Shown here: positions 18,053 through 27,862 of the stretch, piece after piece
Position numbering within the stretch: the first letter of the stretch is position 1
Layout of the letters: every line of letters starts with the position of its first letter
The notes under the pieces: generated by a model
Told to the model about the DNA's origin: nothing
Seen by the model: the letters and a program-made list of their open reading frames with translations, nothing else
Database searches by the model: none
Position numbers and translations under genes: made by a program
Origin: Bacillus sp. THAF10
GTDB taxonomy: Bacteria; Bacillota; Bacilli; Bacillales; Bacillaceae_I
Assembly (NCBI RefSeq): GCF_009363695.1
Contig: NZ_CP045403.1
Location: 1,034,001-1,098,000 of the forward strand
Direction: 5' to 3'
DNA length: 64,000 nt

Positions 18053-19759
18053 TTGAAAAAATTACATTTTGCTAGTTTTAACAGAAGCCTTATTTTAAAA
18101 AAAATGACAGAAAAAACATACGATGTCCTTGTGATTGGCGGTGGCATTACCGGAAGTGGGATTGCTTTAGATGCTGCAAGCAGGGGCATGAAGACTGCCG
18201 TTGTAGAAATGCAGGATTTTGCAGCGGGAACATCCAGCCGTTCTACTAAACTCGTTCATGGTGGCCTACGCTATTTAAAACAATTTGAGGTTAAAATGGT
18301 GGCTGAAGTTGGCAAAGAGCGGGCGGTGGTTTACGAAAATGGTCCTCATGTCACCACACCAGAATGGATGCTGTTGCCAATTCAAAAGGGTGGAACGTTT
18401 GGGAAATTCTCTACTTCTGTAGGCTTACGGGTCTATGATTTCTTAGCAAATGTAAAAAAAGCAGAACGACGGAAAATGTTAAGCGCTGAGGAAGCGTTAC
18501 AAAAAGAGCCACTTCTTAATAGAAACGGATTAAAAGGTGGGGGACTTTATGTGGAATACCGGACAGATGATGCCCGCCTCACAATTGAAGTGTTAAAAGA
18601 AGCAGTAAAGCATGGAGCGGAAGCCGTTAATTATGCGAAAGTGGAGAAGTTGCTATATGAGAATGAAAGAGTAGTGGGCGCAAGAGTAACCGATCAACTT
18701 TCAAATAAAACCTATAGTATCTATGCGAAAAAAATTGTCAACGCCGCAGGGCCTTGGGTAGATAACTTAAGGGAAATGGATGGCAGCAAAAAAGGGAAGC
18801 ATCTTCAGCTAACAAAAGGAATTCATTTAGTGTTTGATCAGTCCAAATTTCCGTTAAAACAAGCGATATATTTTGACACAGAGGATAAAAGGATGATTTT
18901 TGCCATCCCACGTGACGGAAAAACCTATGTTGGCACGACAGATACCGTTTATAAAGAAGACATGGTACACCCAAGAATGACAAGAAAAGACAAGGAGTAT
19001 GTACTGTCTGCAATCTCGTACATGTTTCCATCCTTGGCGCTGAAAGAAGAGGACATTGAATCGAGCTGGACTGGGTTAAGACCGTTGATACATGAGGAAG
19101 GAAAGTCGGCTTCAGAGATATCTAGGAAGGATGAAGTGTGGGTTTCAGAGTCAGGACTTATCACCATTGCGGGCGGCAAATTAACGGGTTACCGGAAAAT
19201 GGCGGAAATGGTAGTTAATCTAATAAATGAGCAAGTGAAAAAAGAAGCTGGAAAAGCATTCGGAAACTCCAAAACAAAAAACATGCCAATCTCAGGCGGT
19301 GATGTTGGGGGCTCCAAAAACCTTGCAGTATATATAAATCAGCAAGTAAAAAAAGGCATAGAATCTGGATTCACGGAAGCACAAGCGAAGAAGCTTGCAA
19401 AAATGTATGGCTCTAATGTTAATAAGTTATTTACCCTTGGAGAAGAGCATGCAGAAGATGCAAGAAAAGCCGGAATTTCTCTTGATGTTTATGCACAGAT
19501 TCTGTATGCAATTAGAGAAGAAATGACAGCTACCCCTCAAGATTTTTTTATCCGCAGAACAGGGGCATTGTTTTTCGACATAGCATGGGTACAAAAATGG
19601 AAAATGAAAGTTCTTGATGTGATGGCAAGTGAACTGGTTTGGTCTAGAGAACAAAAACAAAAGCACCTCCATGTTTTAGAGCAGCATTTACTGGATGCAG
19701 TGAACGCAATAGATGAAGAGGACTTACCCAAAAGCAAACGGACCAACAAAATAAGCTAA
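18053..19759 (+). CDS. glpD: Aerobic glycerol-3-phosphate dehydrogenase (568 aa)
   Basis: FAD enzyme at the cytoplasmic membrane that oxidises glycerol 3-phosphate to dihydroxyacetone phosphate and passes electrons to menaquinone. The FAD dinucleotide motif VLVIGGGITGSGIALDAASRG is at about residues 24-45, and the rest follows B. subtilis GlpD closely (SSRSTKLVHGGLRYLKQFEV, VGTTDTVYKE, TIAGGKLTGYRKMAE). The TTG at 18053, 9 nt after GGATGGAGG, is used because an ATG at 18038 lies within the ribosome site. Expression should depend on GlpP through the leader hairpin. Confidence 0.96.
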   Translation: MKKLHFASFNRSLILKKMTEKTYDVLVIGGGITGSGIALDAASRGMKTAVVEMQDFAAGTSSRSTKLVHGGLRYLKQFEVKMVAEVGKERAVVYENGPHVTTPEWMLLPIQKGGTFGKFSTSVGLRVYDFLANVKKAERRKMLSAEEALQKEPLLNRNGLKGGGLYVEYRTDDARLTIEVLKEAVKHGAEAVNYAKVEKLLYENERVVGARVTDQLSNKTYSIYAKKIVNAAGPWVDNLREMDGSKKGKHLQLTKGIHLVFDQSKFPLKQAIYFDTEDKRMIFAIPRDGKTYVGTTDTVYKEDMVHPRMTRKDKEYVLSAISYMFPSLALKEEDIESSWTGLRPLIHEEGKSASEISRKDEVWVSESGLITIAGGKLTGYRKMAEMVVNLINEQVKKEAGKAFGNSKTKNMPISGGDVGGSKNLAVYINQQVKKGIESGFTEAQAKKLAKMYGSNVNKLFTLGEEHAEDARKAGISLDVYAQILYAIREEMTATPQDFFIRRTGALFFDIAWVQKWKMKVLDVMASELVWSREQKQKHLHVLEQHLLDAVNAIDEEDLPKSKRTNKIS

Positions 19760-19763
19760 AAGG

Positions 19764-19797
19764 AAGGAGTTGCTTAAGGCAATTCCTTTTCTTTTTT
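19764..19797 (+). terminator. glpD terminator
   Basis: AAGGAGTTGC (19764-19773) / GCAATTCCTT (19779-19788) with one G-U pair and a run of Ts to 19797. Confidence 0.85.
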
Positions 19798-19811
19798 AGT
19801 ATAATTACAAG

Positions 19812-19825
19812 TGAAAACGTTCACG
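19812..19825 (+). promoter_or_regulatory. cre site upstream of pgcA
   Basis: TGAAAACGTTCACG fits the CcpA operator consensus well, and its core GTGAA-AACG-TTCAC is a perfect inverted repeat. It lies 106 bp before pgcA. Confidence 0.5.
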
Positions 19826-19930
19826 TACGCGTTTTTTGTCAAAATTCGACGTATTTTTTTGGCAGGAAGCAAGGCCTAGAAAGTAGAAGTCAATAGTATC
19901 CTGACAACAAACGCAAGGAGGAAGAAACAG

Positions 19931-21688
19931 ATGGAATGGATGAAAAAGTATGACCTGTGGGAGTCTCACACCAATTTAGATGAAGAAATGCAAAGGCTTA
20001 TACAGGAAATGAAAAACGATGACAAAGCGAAAGAAGAAAGCTTTTATAAAGATTTGGAGTTTGGTACAGGTGGCATGCGTGGGGAAATTGGCGCGGGAAC
20101 CAACCGCATGAATGTTTATACCGTTCGTAAAGCATCTGAAGGCTTGGCACGTTACATAGAAACTTTTGGAGAAAATGCAAAAAAACAAGGAGTGGCGATT
20201 GCATATGATTGCCGTCATAAATCACCTGAATTTGCGATGGAAGCAGCAAAAACGTTGGCAAGTCACGGAATTCAAACGTATGTGTTTGAAAGCCTGCGTC
20301 CAACGCCAGTACTGTCATTTGCGGTTCGCCATCTAAATGCTTTTTCTGGGATTGTAGTAACAGCAAGTCATAACCCACCAGAATACAACGGCTATAAGGT
20401 GTACGGTCCAGATGGTAGCCAATTACCGCCAGTTGAAGCAGACAGAGTAATCTCCAAAGTAAATGAGATAGAAAATGAGCTTGAAATACAAGTAGAAGCG
20501 GAAACAGCCCTAAAGAACAAAGGCCTTATTAAAATTATTGGGGAAGAAGTGGACAAGGAATATTTAAAGCATTTAACAACGATAAGCATTCACCCTGAGC
20601 TCGGACAAGAAATGGGCGAGGATGTGAAAGTAGTTTTTACACCACTTCATGGTACGGCAAATGTATCAGTCCGTGATGGGTTACATGCATTAGGTTATCA
20701 AAATGTGAAAGTAGTAGCAGAGCAGGAACAGCCAGATCCTAACTTCTCTACAGTAGCCTCACCAAACCCTGAAGAGCACGCAGCATTTGAGCTTGCAATT
20801 CGTGATGGAAAAGAAATCGACGCAGATGTGTTGATTGCAACAGACCCTGACGCAGATCGACTCGGGGTAGCGGTAAAAAACACAGAAGGTGATTATGTAG
20901 TATTAACAGGGAATCAAACTGGTGCACTATTCCTTCACTACTTGCTCTCTGAACGAAAAGCAACGGGTAAGCTTCCCAAAAACGGTGTGATGCTTAAGAC
21001 CATTGTTACTTCTGAATTTGGAAAGGTTATTGCCGACAGCTTTGGAGTGGCAACAGTTGACACGCTGACAGGCTTTAAATTTATCGGCGAAAAAATTAAG
21101 GAATACGAAAAGACGGGAGAGTATTCCTTCCAGTTTGGATATGAGGAAAGCTATGGCTCTTTAATATCTGACTTTGCCCGTGATAAAGATGCTGTACAGG
21201 CCTGCATTATGGCAGTAGAGATATGTGCCTTCTACAAAAAACAAGGCAAGACTATGTATGAAGCACTTCTTGAGCTATACGAGCAATATGGATTCTATTT
21301 AGAGGGCATGAAGTCACTCACATTAAAAGGAAAAGCAGGAGCAGAGCAAATCGCAAACCTGTTAACTGCCTTCCGCAACACACCTCCAACAGAAGTAGGA
21401 GGCTACAAAGTGAAAGTGGTGGAGGACTACTCTACTCAGGAAAGATTACAGGTGGCTTCAGAAACAACTGAACCAATCGACCTTCCAAAATCGAATGTAT
21501 TAAAATATTTCTTAGAGGACGGCACTTGGGTTTGTGTACGACCATCCGGTACAGAGCCAAAAGTCAAATTCTATATCGGAACGCAAGCGGATTCGATGGA
21601 GGCAAGTCAAGATAAACTGACCGCTATTTCAGAATCGTTGATGAAAAAGGTTGATGAGCTTTTGAATAACATAAGCTCAGAAGGTTGA
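19931..21688 (+). CDS. pgcA: Phosphoglucomutase/phosphomannomutase (585 aa)
   Basis: Alpha-D-phosphohexomutase interconverting glucose 1-phosphate and glucose 6-phosphate for teichoic acid, glycolipid and capsule precursors. The phosphoserine is Ser146 in [15 protein letters not shown]; the Mg2+ loop is DPDADR with Asp305/307/309; sugar binding is by GYEESYGS and phosphate binding by [12 protein letters not shown] near the C-terminus. Length matches B. subtilis PgcA. AAGGAGG lies just upstream of the ATG. It seems monocistronic or cotranscribed with the SDR gene 49 bp downstream. Confidence 0.93.
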   Translation: MEWMKKYDLWESHTNLDEEMQRLIQEMKNDDKAKEESFYKDLEFGTGGMRGEIGAGTNRMNVYTVRKASEGLARYIETFGENAKKQGVAIAYDCRHKSPEFAMEAAKTLASHGIQTYVFESLRPTPVLSFAVRHLNAFSGIVVTASHNPPEYNGYKVYGPDGSQLPPVEADRVISKVNEIENELEIQVEAETALKNKGLIKIIGEEVDKEYLKHLTTISIHPELGQEMGEDVKVVFTPLHGTANVSVRDGLHALGYQNVKVVAEQEQPDPNFSTVASPNPEEHAAFELAIRDGKEIDADVLIATDPDADRLGVAVKNTEGDYVVLTGNQTGALFLHYLLSERKATGKLPKNGVMLKTIVTSEFGKVIADSFGVATVDTLTGFKFIGEKIKEYEKTGEYSFQFGYEESYGSLISDFARDKDAVQACIMAVEICAFYKKQGKTMYEALLELYEQYGFYLEGMKSLTLKGKAGAEQIANLLTAFRNTPPTEVGGYKVKVVEDYSTQERLQVASETTEPIDLPKSNVLKYFLEDGTWVCVRPSGTEPKVKFYIGTQADSMEASQDKLTAISESLMKKVDELLNNISSEG

Positions 21689-21737
21689 AATCACGGAAAT
21701 CGTTTGAAATTTTTTTTATAAAGAGAGGACTTAGTAT

Positions 21738-22460
21738 ATGTTAAAAAATCAAGTTGCTATTGTTACAGGGGCTTCCCGCGGAATTGGGAAGGCCATTGCA
21801 TATAAACTAGCTGAACAGGGACTAAAGCTATCATTAGTCGGAAGCTCTGAAGAAATATTCAATGTGGAGAAGGAACTAAAAGAACAAGGGTATGCCGATG
21901 TAAAAGGCTATCAAGTTAATGTAACCGATGAGCAATCAGTACAAGAGATGGTTTCTGCCACCATAGAGGAGTTCGGCGGAGTGGACTTACTTGTAAACAA
22001 TGCTGGTGTCGGATTCTTTAAATTGGTGGAGGATACTTCCCTTGAAGAATGGAAGCAGGTATTTGATGTCAATGTTCAAGGAGTATTCCTTTGCTCCAAA
22101 GCAGTTCTGCCACATATGAAAGAGAAAAAATCCGGTACCATCGTCACAATTTCCTCTGACGTCGCTCGTTATACCATTGCCAATGGGTCTGCCTATACGG
22201 CGACAAAATATGCGGTTCAAGGATTCTGCGGAGCACTTTCTCAAGAGGTACGCGAATTTGGAATCAGAGTTGGCACCATCAACCCAGGTATGGTAGACAG
22301 CTACTTCAATAACTCAGAACAAGGCGTGGACGACAAAAAGGATTGGTTAAAAGGGGAAGACATCGCCCAAGCGGTTGTCTATATGGCAAGTGCACCAAAG
22401 CATATGCTAGTAGATGAAATAGTTGTTCATCCACTAGTACAAAATTACCCAATTTCATAA
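21738..22460 (+). CDS. Short-chain dehydrogenase/reductase, FabG-like (240 aa)
   Basis: Classical SDR oxidoreductase using NAD(P)H. Nucleotide-binding TGASRGIG at residues 10-17, NNAG at about 87-90, catalytic Ser139/140 and Tyr153-x3-Lys157 (SAYTATKYAVQGF). Length is normal. Similar to 3-oxoacyl-ACP reductases, but the active-site loop does not show which substrate is used. AGAGAGGA precedes the ATG. A strong terminator follows. Confidence 0.88.
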   Translation: MLKNQVAIVTGASRGIGKAIAYKLAEQGLKLSLVGSSEEIFNVEKELKEQGYADVKGYQVNVTDEQSVQEMVSATIEEFGGVDLLVNNAGVGFFKLVEDTSLEEWKQVFDVNVQGVFLCSKAVLPHMKEKKSGTIVTISSDVARYTIANGSAYTATKYAVQGFCGALSQEVREFGIRVGTINPGMVDSYFNNSEQGVDDKKDWLKGEDIAQAVVYMASAPKHMLVDEIVVHPLVQNYPIS

Positions 22461-22471
22461 AGAGCTTGCTG

Positions 22472-22515
22472 CTGTCCAGAATGTTTTTTATATGACCTTC
22501 TGGACAGTTTTTTTA
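22472..22515 (+). terminator. Terminator after the SDR gene
   Basis: Perfect 10-bp stem CTGTCCAGAA (22472-22481) / TTCTGGACAG (22498-22507) followed by seven Ts. Confidence 0.9.
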
Positions 22516-22539
22516 TTTAGAAAAGATAGTGAATAAAAT

Positions 22540-23790
22540 GTCCTCATGTGTTGGCAATGAAGACAACGAAGGAAGGTAATTTGGGTTGGTAGTCCTCATA
22601 GGGCGTCAATGAAGACAACGAAGGCAGGTAATTTGGGTTGGTAGTCCTCATAGAGCGTCAATGAAGACAACGAAGGAAGGTAATTTGGGTGGGTAGTCCT
22701 CATAGAGCGTCAATGAAGACAAGGAAGGAAGCTATTTTAGGTTGGTAGTCCTCATAGAGCGTCAATGAAGACAACGAAGGCAGGTAATTTGGGTTGGTAG
22801 TCCTCATAGAGCGTCAATGAAGACAACGAAGGCAGGTAATTTGGGTTGGTAGTCCTCATAGAGCGTCAATGAAGACAACGAAGGCAGCAAATTTGGGTTG
22901 GTAGTCCTCATAGAGCGTCAATGAAGACAACCAAGGAAGATATTTTGGGTTGGTAGTCCTCATAGGGCGTCAATGAAGACAACGAAGGAAGATATTTTGG
23001 GTTGGTAGTCCTCATAGAGCGTCAATGAAGACAACGAAGGCAGCTAATTTGGGTTGGTAGTCCTCATAGGGCGTCAATGAAGACAACGAAGGAAGGTAAT
23101 TTGGGTTGGTAGTCCTCATAGGGCGTCAATGAAGACAACGAAGGCAGCTATTTTAGGTTGGTAGTCCTCATAGAGCGCCAATGAAGACAACGAAGGAAGC
23201 TAATTTGAGTTGGTAGTCCTCATAGAGCGTCAATGAAGACAACGAAGGCAGGTAATTTGGGTTGGTAGTCCTCATAGAGCGTCAATGAAGACAACGAAGG
23301 AAGGTAATTTGTGTTGGTAGTCCTCATAGAGCGTCAATGAAGACAACGAAGGCAGCTATTTTGGGTTGGTAGTCCTCATAGAGCGTCAATGAAGACAACG
23401 AAGGTAGCTAATTTGGGTTGGTAGTCCTCATAGAGCGTCAATGAAGACAACGAAGGCAGCTAATTTGGGTTGGTAGTCCTCATAGAGCGTCAATGAAGAC
23501 AACGAAGGCAGCTAATTTGGGTTGGTAGTCCTCATAGAGCGTCAATGAAGACAACGAAGGAAGGTAATTTGTGTTGGTAGTCCTCATACAGCGTCAATGA
23601 AGACAACGAAGGCAGCTAATTTGTGTTGGTAGTCCTCATACAGCGTCAATGAAGACAACCAAGGCAGCTAATTTGGTTTGGTAGTCCTCATAGAGCGTCA
23701 ATGAAGACAACGAAGGAAGGTAATGTTCCCCATACAGCACTATAAAGACAACTAGCGTGAATTACCAACCAATAGTCCTCATTTTCACCT
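22540..23790. repeat. Noncoding tandem array: about 23 copies of a 52-bp unit
   Basis: AGACAAC recurs at exact 52-bp steps from 22561 to 23705: 22 complete units plus degenerate ends. The period is not a multiple of three and no frame stays open, so it does not encode a repeat protein. Each unit has a nearly constant part (GTTGGTAGTCCTCATAG, GCGTCAATGAAGACAACG) and a patch of about 12 bases that varies (GGAAGG, GGCAGC, GGAAGA, GGTAGC, then TAATTT or TATTTT). GTCCTCAT and ATGAAGAC within each unit are complementary; on the minus-strand RNA this is an 8-bp stem with one G-U pair and a 9-nt loop, repeated every 52 nt. The right end (23705-23790) decays into altered copies. Confidence 0.95.
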
Positions 23791-23974
23791 CCTAGAGACA
23801 GTCAACTCCACATCCCATCTCCCCAATCACCTAATTTACGTCACCGAAAGGAAAGCCTTTTCCTCTACGACCAAAGTCTCAGAAAAACCCCATACTTTTT
23901 TCGAACGTGAAGAGGGATTTCTCCTGTTACAATAGAAAGATAAAAGATAGCTTTATTAGAGGGGGAGTGTAGGA

Positions 23975-25114
23975 TTGCTTCAGGAAAATCAGCGAATTCA
24001 AGAGCTTCGTGCGCTTAAAATCATTGCAGAATCCTTAAATCAGGCAAATGATTTATCAACTATGCTCCAAAGTGTGCTGGAAGAATTGTTAAGAGTGACT
24101 GGCCTTACAACAGGTTGGATTTATCTTATAGATGAAAAAGGAAGGTATTCACTTGCAGCCGACCATCAGCTGCCAGAGGCTCTAAGAAAAGAAAATAAAA
24201 AGCCGATGTGTGAAGGGGGTTGCTGGTGTTTAGATCGTTATCAGGACGGGAGATTAAAGCGTGCCTCCAATATCATTGCTTGCAAAAGAATAGAGGATGC
24301 CCTTGCTTTCGAGTGGGGGGATACAAATGATATTACCCATCATGCGACGGTTCCTTTAAGAGCTGGCGAGGAAAAATTCGGCCTCTTAAATATAGCTTCC
24401 CCGAATAAAACACATTTTGAAGATTCGGAGCTTGCTCTCTTAGAATCAGTAGCTCTTCAGATTGGTACGGCAATTAAACGCATTCGCCTGACTGAAAATG
24501 AACAGCATTTGTCCATTTTAGCTGAAAGAAACAGGCTGGCAAGAGATCTTCATGATTCCGTGAACCAGCTTCTTTTTTCACTAATGCTAACAGCAAGGGG
24601 AACAAAAGAGCTAACCCAAGACCCGCAAATCGTAGAAATGCTGGAATATATGCAAGAGCTGTCGCAGGAGGCATTAAGTGAGATGAGAGCGCTCATTTGG
24701 CAACTCAGGCCACAGGGGCTGGAAAATGGAGTAGTAAGTGCATTATTGAATTACGGAAAGGTATTAGGATTGACCATTCATTCAGAGGTAAAGGGTGTAG
24801 TCGATCTTCCAAATCATATGGAAGAATGCTTATGGAGAATAGGGCAAGAGGCGTTGAATAACTGTAAAAAGCATGCAGGAATTAAGGAAGCATGCATGAA
24901 TATCGAAGTGAAAAATAAACATGTTTCAATGGAAATCATAGACAAAGGAGCGGGCTTTTCTTTTACCCAAAGCAAGGAGATTCCCTCTTTAGGGTTGAGG
25001 AGCATGAAGGAGAGAACAGAAGCGTTAAAGGGGAAATTCACGGTGATAAGTGAGCTTGGAAAAGGAACTGTGGTACGTGTAGAAATGCCAGTGACAAAGG
25101 AGGAAAATAAATGA
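23975..25114 (+). CDS. GAF-domain sensor histidine kinase, NarL type, AirS-like (379 aa)
   Basis: Soluble sensor kinase: GAF domain at about residues 25-170, then HisKA_3 with the phosphoacceptor His193 (ARDLHDSVNQLLF) and a C-terminal ATPase (LWRIGQEALNNCKKHA ... GAGFSF ... LGLRSMKER). The GAF domain has four cysteines, Cys79, Cys83, Cys85 and Cys103, spaced C-x3-C-x-C-x17-C. A similar cysteine set in Staphylococcus AirS binds a [2Fe-2S] cluster that senses oxygen, so a redox role is proposed. No membrane segments are present. The TTG start has GAGGGGGAG upstream. It overlaps its response regulator gene by 4 nt. Confidence 0.88.
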   Translation: MLQENQRIQELRALKIIAESLNQANDLSTMLQSVLEELLRVTGLTTGWIYLIDEKGRYSLAADHQLPEALRKENKKPMCEGGCWCLDRYQDGRLKRASNIIACKRIEDALAFEWGDTNDITHHATVPLRAGEEKFGLLNIASPNKTHFEDSELALLESVALQIGTAIKRIRLTENEQHLSILAERNRLARDLHDSVNQLLFSLMLTARGTKELTQDPQIVEMLEYMQELSQEALSEMRALIWQLRPQGLENGVVSALLNYGKVLGLTIHSEVKGVVDLPNHMEECLWRIGQEALNNCKKHAGIKEACMNIEVKNKHVSMEIIDKGAGFSFTQSKEIPSLGLRSMKERTEALKGKFTVISELGKGTVVRVEMPVTKEENK

Positions 25115-25743
25115 TCAGGGTTGTGATTGCAGATGATCACCATGTAGTTAGGAGAGGCTTGTTATTCTTTTTGAAAACACAAAAGGATATTGAAATTGTT
25201 GGGGAAGCAAAAAATGGCCAAGAGGCAGTAGAGTTAGCAGACTCCTTACACCCTGATGTGATTTTGATGGATTTAGTGATGCCAGAACTTGATGGCATTG
25301 AAGCAACAAAACAAATAATGGAGAAAAACATTCCTTCAAAAGTGCTAATCCTAACAAGCTTCTCAGACCAAGATCATGTGATTCCCGCCATTCGAGCTGG
25401 TGCAGCGGGATATCAGTTAAAAGATGTTGAGCCTGATCAATTAATCGCATCCATTCGGGCTGTCTATCGAGGCGAGAGTCAGCTTCATTCGAAGGTAACC
25501 TCTCATGTTATGTCACATTTCTCCAAAGGGGCAGCGAGTCGTAAGCTTCATGAAGACTTGACCCGCAGAGAGCTTGAAGTGTTAGCTGAAATTGCTAAAG
25601 GTAAGAGCAATAAAGAAATTGCAGCTGATCTTTTTATTACAGAAAAGACGGTGAAAACGCATGTTTCCAATATTTTAGCCAAGCTTGAGCTAGCAGATCG
25701 AACACAGGCAGCTCTTTATGCGGTCAAGCATGGCATTGCCTAA
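25111..25743 (+). CDS. NarL/LuxR-family response regulator (210 aa)
   Basis: Receiver domain with phosphorylation site Asp54 (VILMDLVMPELDG), acidic pocket VIADDHHVV at the N-terminus, and Lys in LKDVEPDQL. The C-terminal LuxR-type helix-turn-helix is LTRRELEVLAEIAKGKSNKEIAADLFITEKTVKTHV. It is the cognate partner of the GAF kinase (ATGA overlap). The next gene downstream codes for a flavin reductase, a possible target, but it has its own upstream region. Confidence 0.93.
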   Translation: MIRVVIADDHHVVRRGLLFFLKTQKDIEIVGEAKNGQEAVELADSLHPDVILMDLVMPELDGIEATKQIMEKNIPSKVLILTSFSDQDHVIPAIRAGAAGYQLKDVEPDQLIASIRAVYRGESQLHSKVTSHVMSHFSKGAASRKLHEDLTRRELEVLAEIAKGKSNKEIAADLFITEKTVKTHVSNILAKLELADRTQAALYAVKHGIA

Positions 25744-25839
25744 ATCTACAACTTTAGTCGTAGATGGAATGATTCGTTTTTCGTAGGAAAAGTTAGCCAT
25801 ATCTGCTGATTTAGCCCTTCTCATTTTTCTATATACTAA

Positions 25840-26428
<589 letters not shown>

Positions 26429-26433
26429 ATATC

Positions 26434-26475
26434 AAGCAGTAATTCCAGGCTTTTTTTACCTCGAATTACTGCTTT
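26434..26475 (-). terminator. Inverted repeat terminating yhdB
   Basis: AAGCAGTAATTC (26434-26445) / GAATTACTGCTT (26463-26474): a 12-bp stem between the converging azr and yhdB genes. Confidence 0.65.
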
Positions 26476-26479
26476 TGAT

Positions 26480-26737
26480 TTAAACTAAATACCCGTGACT
26501 AACTTCCTCCACATGATCTTCCGTATTTTTCGTTACGGCATGATCAATATAACGTAGCAATTGATACAAATTTCTCTCAATTTCTTTATAATCTTTTGAG
26601 AAATTATACGAATGAAGAAAATGCTCGATATTCTTGGAGAGAAAGTCATCTTTTGTCCGCACCATCAAAATGAGCAGGTTATCCCATTCTGAACGGTGGG
26701 TGTAATATAGGGCACGGTCATAGTCAACTGTGTTCAC
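26480..26737 (-). CDS. yhdB: YhdB-like small protein (85 aa)
   Basis: Small soluble protein of unknown function beginning MNTVDYDRALYYTHRSEWD, which I recognise as YhdB of B. subtilis and relatives. No transmembrane segment, helix-rich and charged. Its position, convergent to the YhdA-like azoreductase and followed by a YhdC-like gene, repeats the B. subtilis order. GAGGAGAGGAA lies upstream of the ATG. Confidence 0.75.
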   Translation of the reverse strand: MNTVDYDRALYYTHRSEWDNLLILMVRTKDDFLSKNIEHFLHSYNFSKDYKEIERNLYQLLRYIDHAVTKNTEDHVEEVSHGYLV

Positions 26738-26923
26738 TTTTTCCTCTCCTCCTCTATGTTAAGGAGTGTTATTATTTTGCTTCAAAAAGGAGGAATTCTT
26801 CGTTGAAAATGTTGGTCTTTTCCCCAAACAAAAACCTAAAAAGCCTCATTCTTAAAATTGTAATGAAATGATGAAAATGGAGGAAGAATACTCGTATTCA
26901 CTATTTTTGGGAGGTTTTTTTGT

Positions 26924-27250
26924 TTGAAGAAATGGGTATTAAGTTGGTTAACTGTTTTCATTGTGTTTTCTGGAAGTCATTTCGTCGAAGCTGAAGGAAA
27001 CCGTCAAGTGGACTACGAAAAATGGGGGAAAATTGCGGTTGAAATTGCAAAAGAAAATGATGATGAAATGGAGATTTCCGAGTATAAATATGTAGGAAGA
27101 GAAAACATCTCTGATACAGAAACAAAAGATACCTTTGAACTATCCGCAAAAAAAGGACAAAAAACCTTTAAAATCATTGTAGCGCTTACATTCAATCCGC
27201 AAACAAAACAATTAAAAGTTTTAACCATTGAAGAAAAAAAGAGTAACTAA
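26924..27250 (+). CDS. yhdC: DUF3889 secreted protein, YhdC-like (108 aa)
   Basis: Small exported protein: an N-terminal signal peptide (KKWVLSWLTVFIVFSGSHFVEA, cleavage likely after VEA) followed by a DUF3889 domain (YEKWGKIAVEIAKENDD ... KKGQKTFKIIVALTFNPQTKQ). Function unknown. The TTG start lies 9 nt after GGGAGG. It is the third gene of the conserved yhdA-yhdB-yhdC neighbourhood. Confidence 0.78.
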   Translation: MKKWVLSWLTVFIVFSGSHFVEAEGNRQVDYEKWGKIAVEIAKENDDEMEISEYKYVGRENISDTETKDTFELSAKKGQKTFKIIVALTFNPQTKQLKVLTIEEKKSN

Positions 27251-27256
27251 AATAGG

Positions 27257-27286
27257 TTGACATCGTCTGTTTTTCCCTTGTAGAGT
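27257..27286 (+). promoter_or_regulatory. Promoter of the mgtE transcript
   Basis: TTGACA (27257-27262), 18-bp spacer, TAGAGT (27281-27286), placed just before the M-box aptamer. Confidence 0.55.
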
Positions 27287-27304
27287 AGTACTTGTGAAAC
27301 TCAA

Positions 27305-27462
27305 AAAACCTTCGTTAGGTGAGGCTCCTGTGCTGGAGATACGCTGCTGCCCAGAAACGTCCAAAGACGCCAATGGGTCAACAGAGACCATCGAGATAAG
27401 GTGGTATTTAATGCAGCTGGAATCTTCCTATGCCACACAGTGCTAAAGCTCTACGAATGAGG
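27305..27462 (+). ncRNA. M-box (ykoK leader) magnesium riboswitch
   Basis: The conserved M-box core is present: CTTCGTTAGGTGAGGCTCCT, GAGATACGCTGCTGCCCAGA, ACGTCCAAAGACGCCAATGG, GTCAACAGAGACCATCGA and AATGCAGCTGG. P1 can close with CTACGAATGAG near 27452. Mg2+ binding favours the terminator at 27492 and shuts off the downstream mgtE transporter gene. Confidence 0.96.
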
Positions 27463-27491
27463 GATTACATAAGGATTAACTATGCCTTTAT

Positions 27492-27527
27492 GCACCTTCA
27501 TTCGTCATCAATGAAAGGTGCTTTTTT
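27492..27527 (+). terminator. M-box expression-platform terminator
   Basis: GCACCTTCATT (27492-27502) / AATGAAAGGTGC (27510-27521) with one bulge and a TTTTTT run. Confidence 0.9.
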
Positions 27528-27533
27528 CATGAA

Positions 27534-27694
27534 AAGCTCTTTTCTAAAAGGTTGTTGCTAAAAACCTAAGAAAAAGTAGGCTATAGGACTTTTTCTAATC
27601 ATTAAATCTTCCTCGACGAAAAAAGCACGGTAGCAACGTTGTTAACGGGTGTATTTACAATACGCAGTAGCAACAATATTTACGAAAACAGCCT
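27534..27694 (-). repeat. Dispersed repeat family A, copy A1
   Basis: About 160 bp, in reverse orientation to A2, A3 and A5. Its ends are CTCTTTTCTAAAAGGTTGTT and GCAACAATATTTACGAAAAC. Internal order: a TAGCAAC-type end, an AAGAAAAAGT hairpin arm, then AACGTTGTTA. No coding capacity; resembles a non-autonomous mobile or REP-like element. It separates the M-box terminator from mgtE. Confidence 0.85.
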
Positions 27695-27718
27695 CATGAA
27701 AAAAAATCATTTACAGGT

Positions 27719-27798
27719 GGTGGTAACAAAAATGGATAGTAGTCCAAGTCCAAGGACCAAAAACAGTGCAAGCGAATACTTATCATTTTGTTACCACC
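27719..27798 (+). other. Large hairpin in the mgtE leader
   Basis: GGTGGTAACAAAAATG (27719-27734) pairs with CATTTTGTTACCACC (27784-27798), one bulged A, enclosing 49 nt with an inner GTCC...GGAC pairing. It lies 64 bp before the mgtE start. No T-run follows, so it is not a terminator; no riboswitch class I know fits it. Confidence 0.7.
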
Positions 27799-27862
27799 CT
27801 TCTAGGTAGCAATCTTATAGCATTCCTTGTACTCCTTAGAAAGAGAGAAGGAGGAGAAGCTC

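Noticed and set aside
22540..23790. CRISPR array
   Set aside because: Units are near-identical over their whole 52 bp with a few fixed base choices; there are no unique spacers of phage type and no cas genes nearby.
22540..23790. Repeat-protein gene
   Set aside because: The 52-bp period shifts frame each unit and stops occur in all frames.
27534..27694. Repeat families A and B as complete insertion sequences
   Set aside because: Copies are 150-190 bp with no transposase and no clear target-site duplications; they are non-autonomous or REP-like at most.
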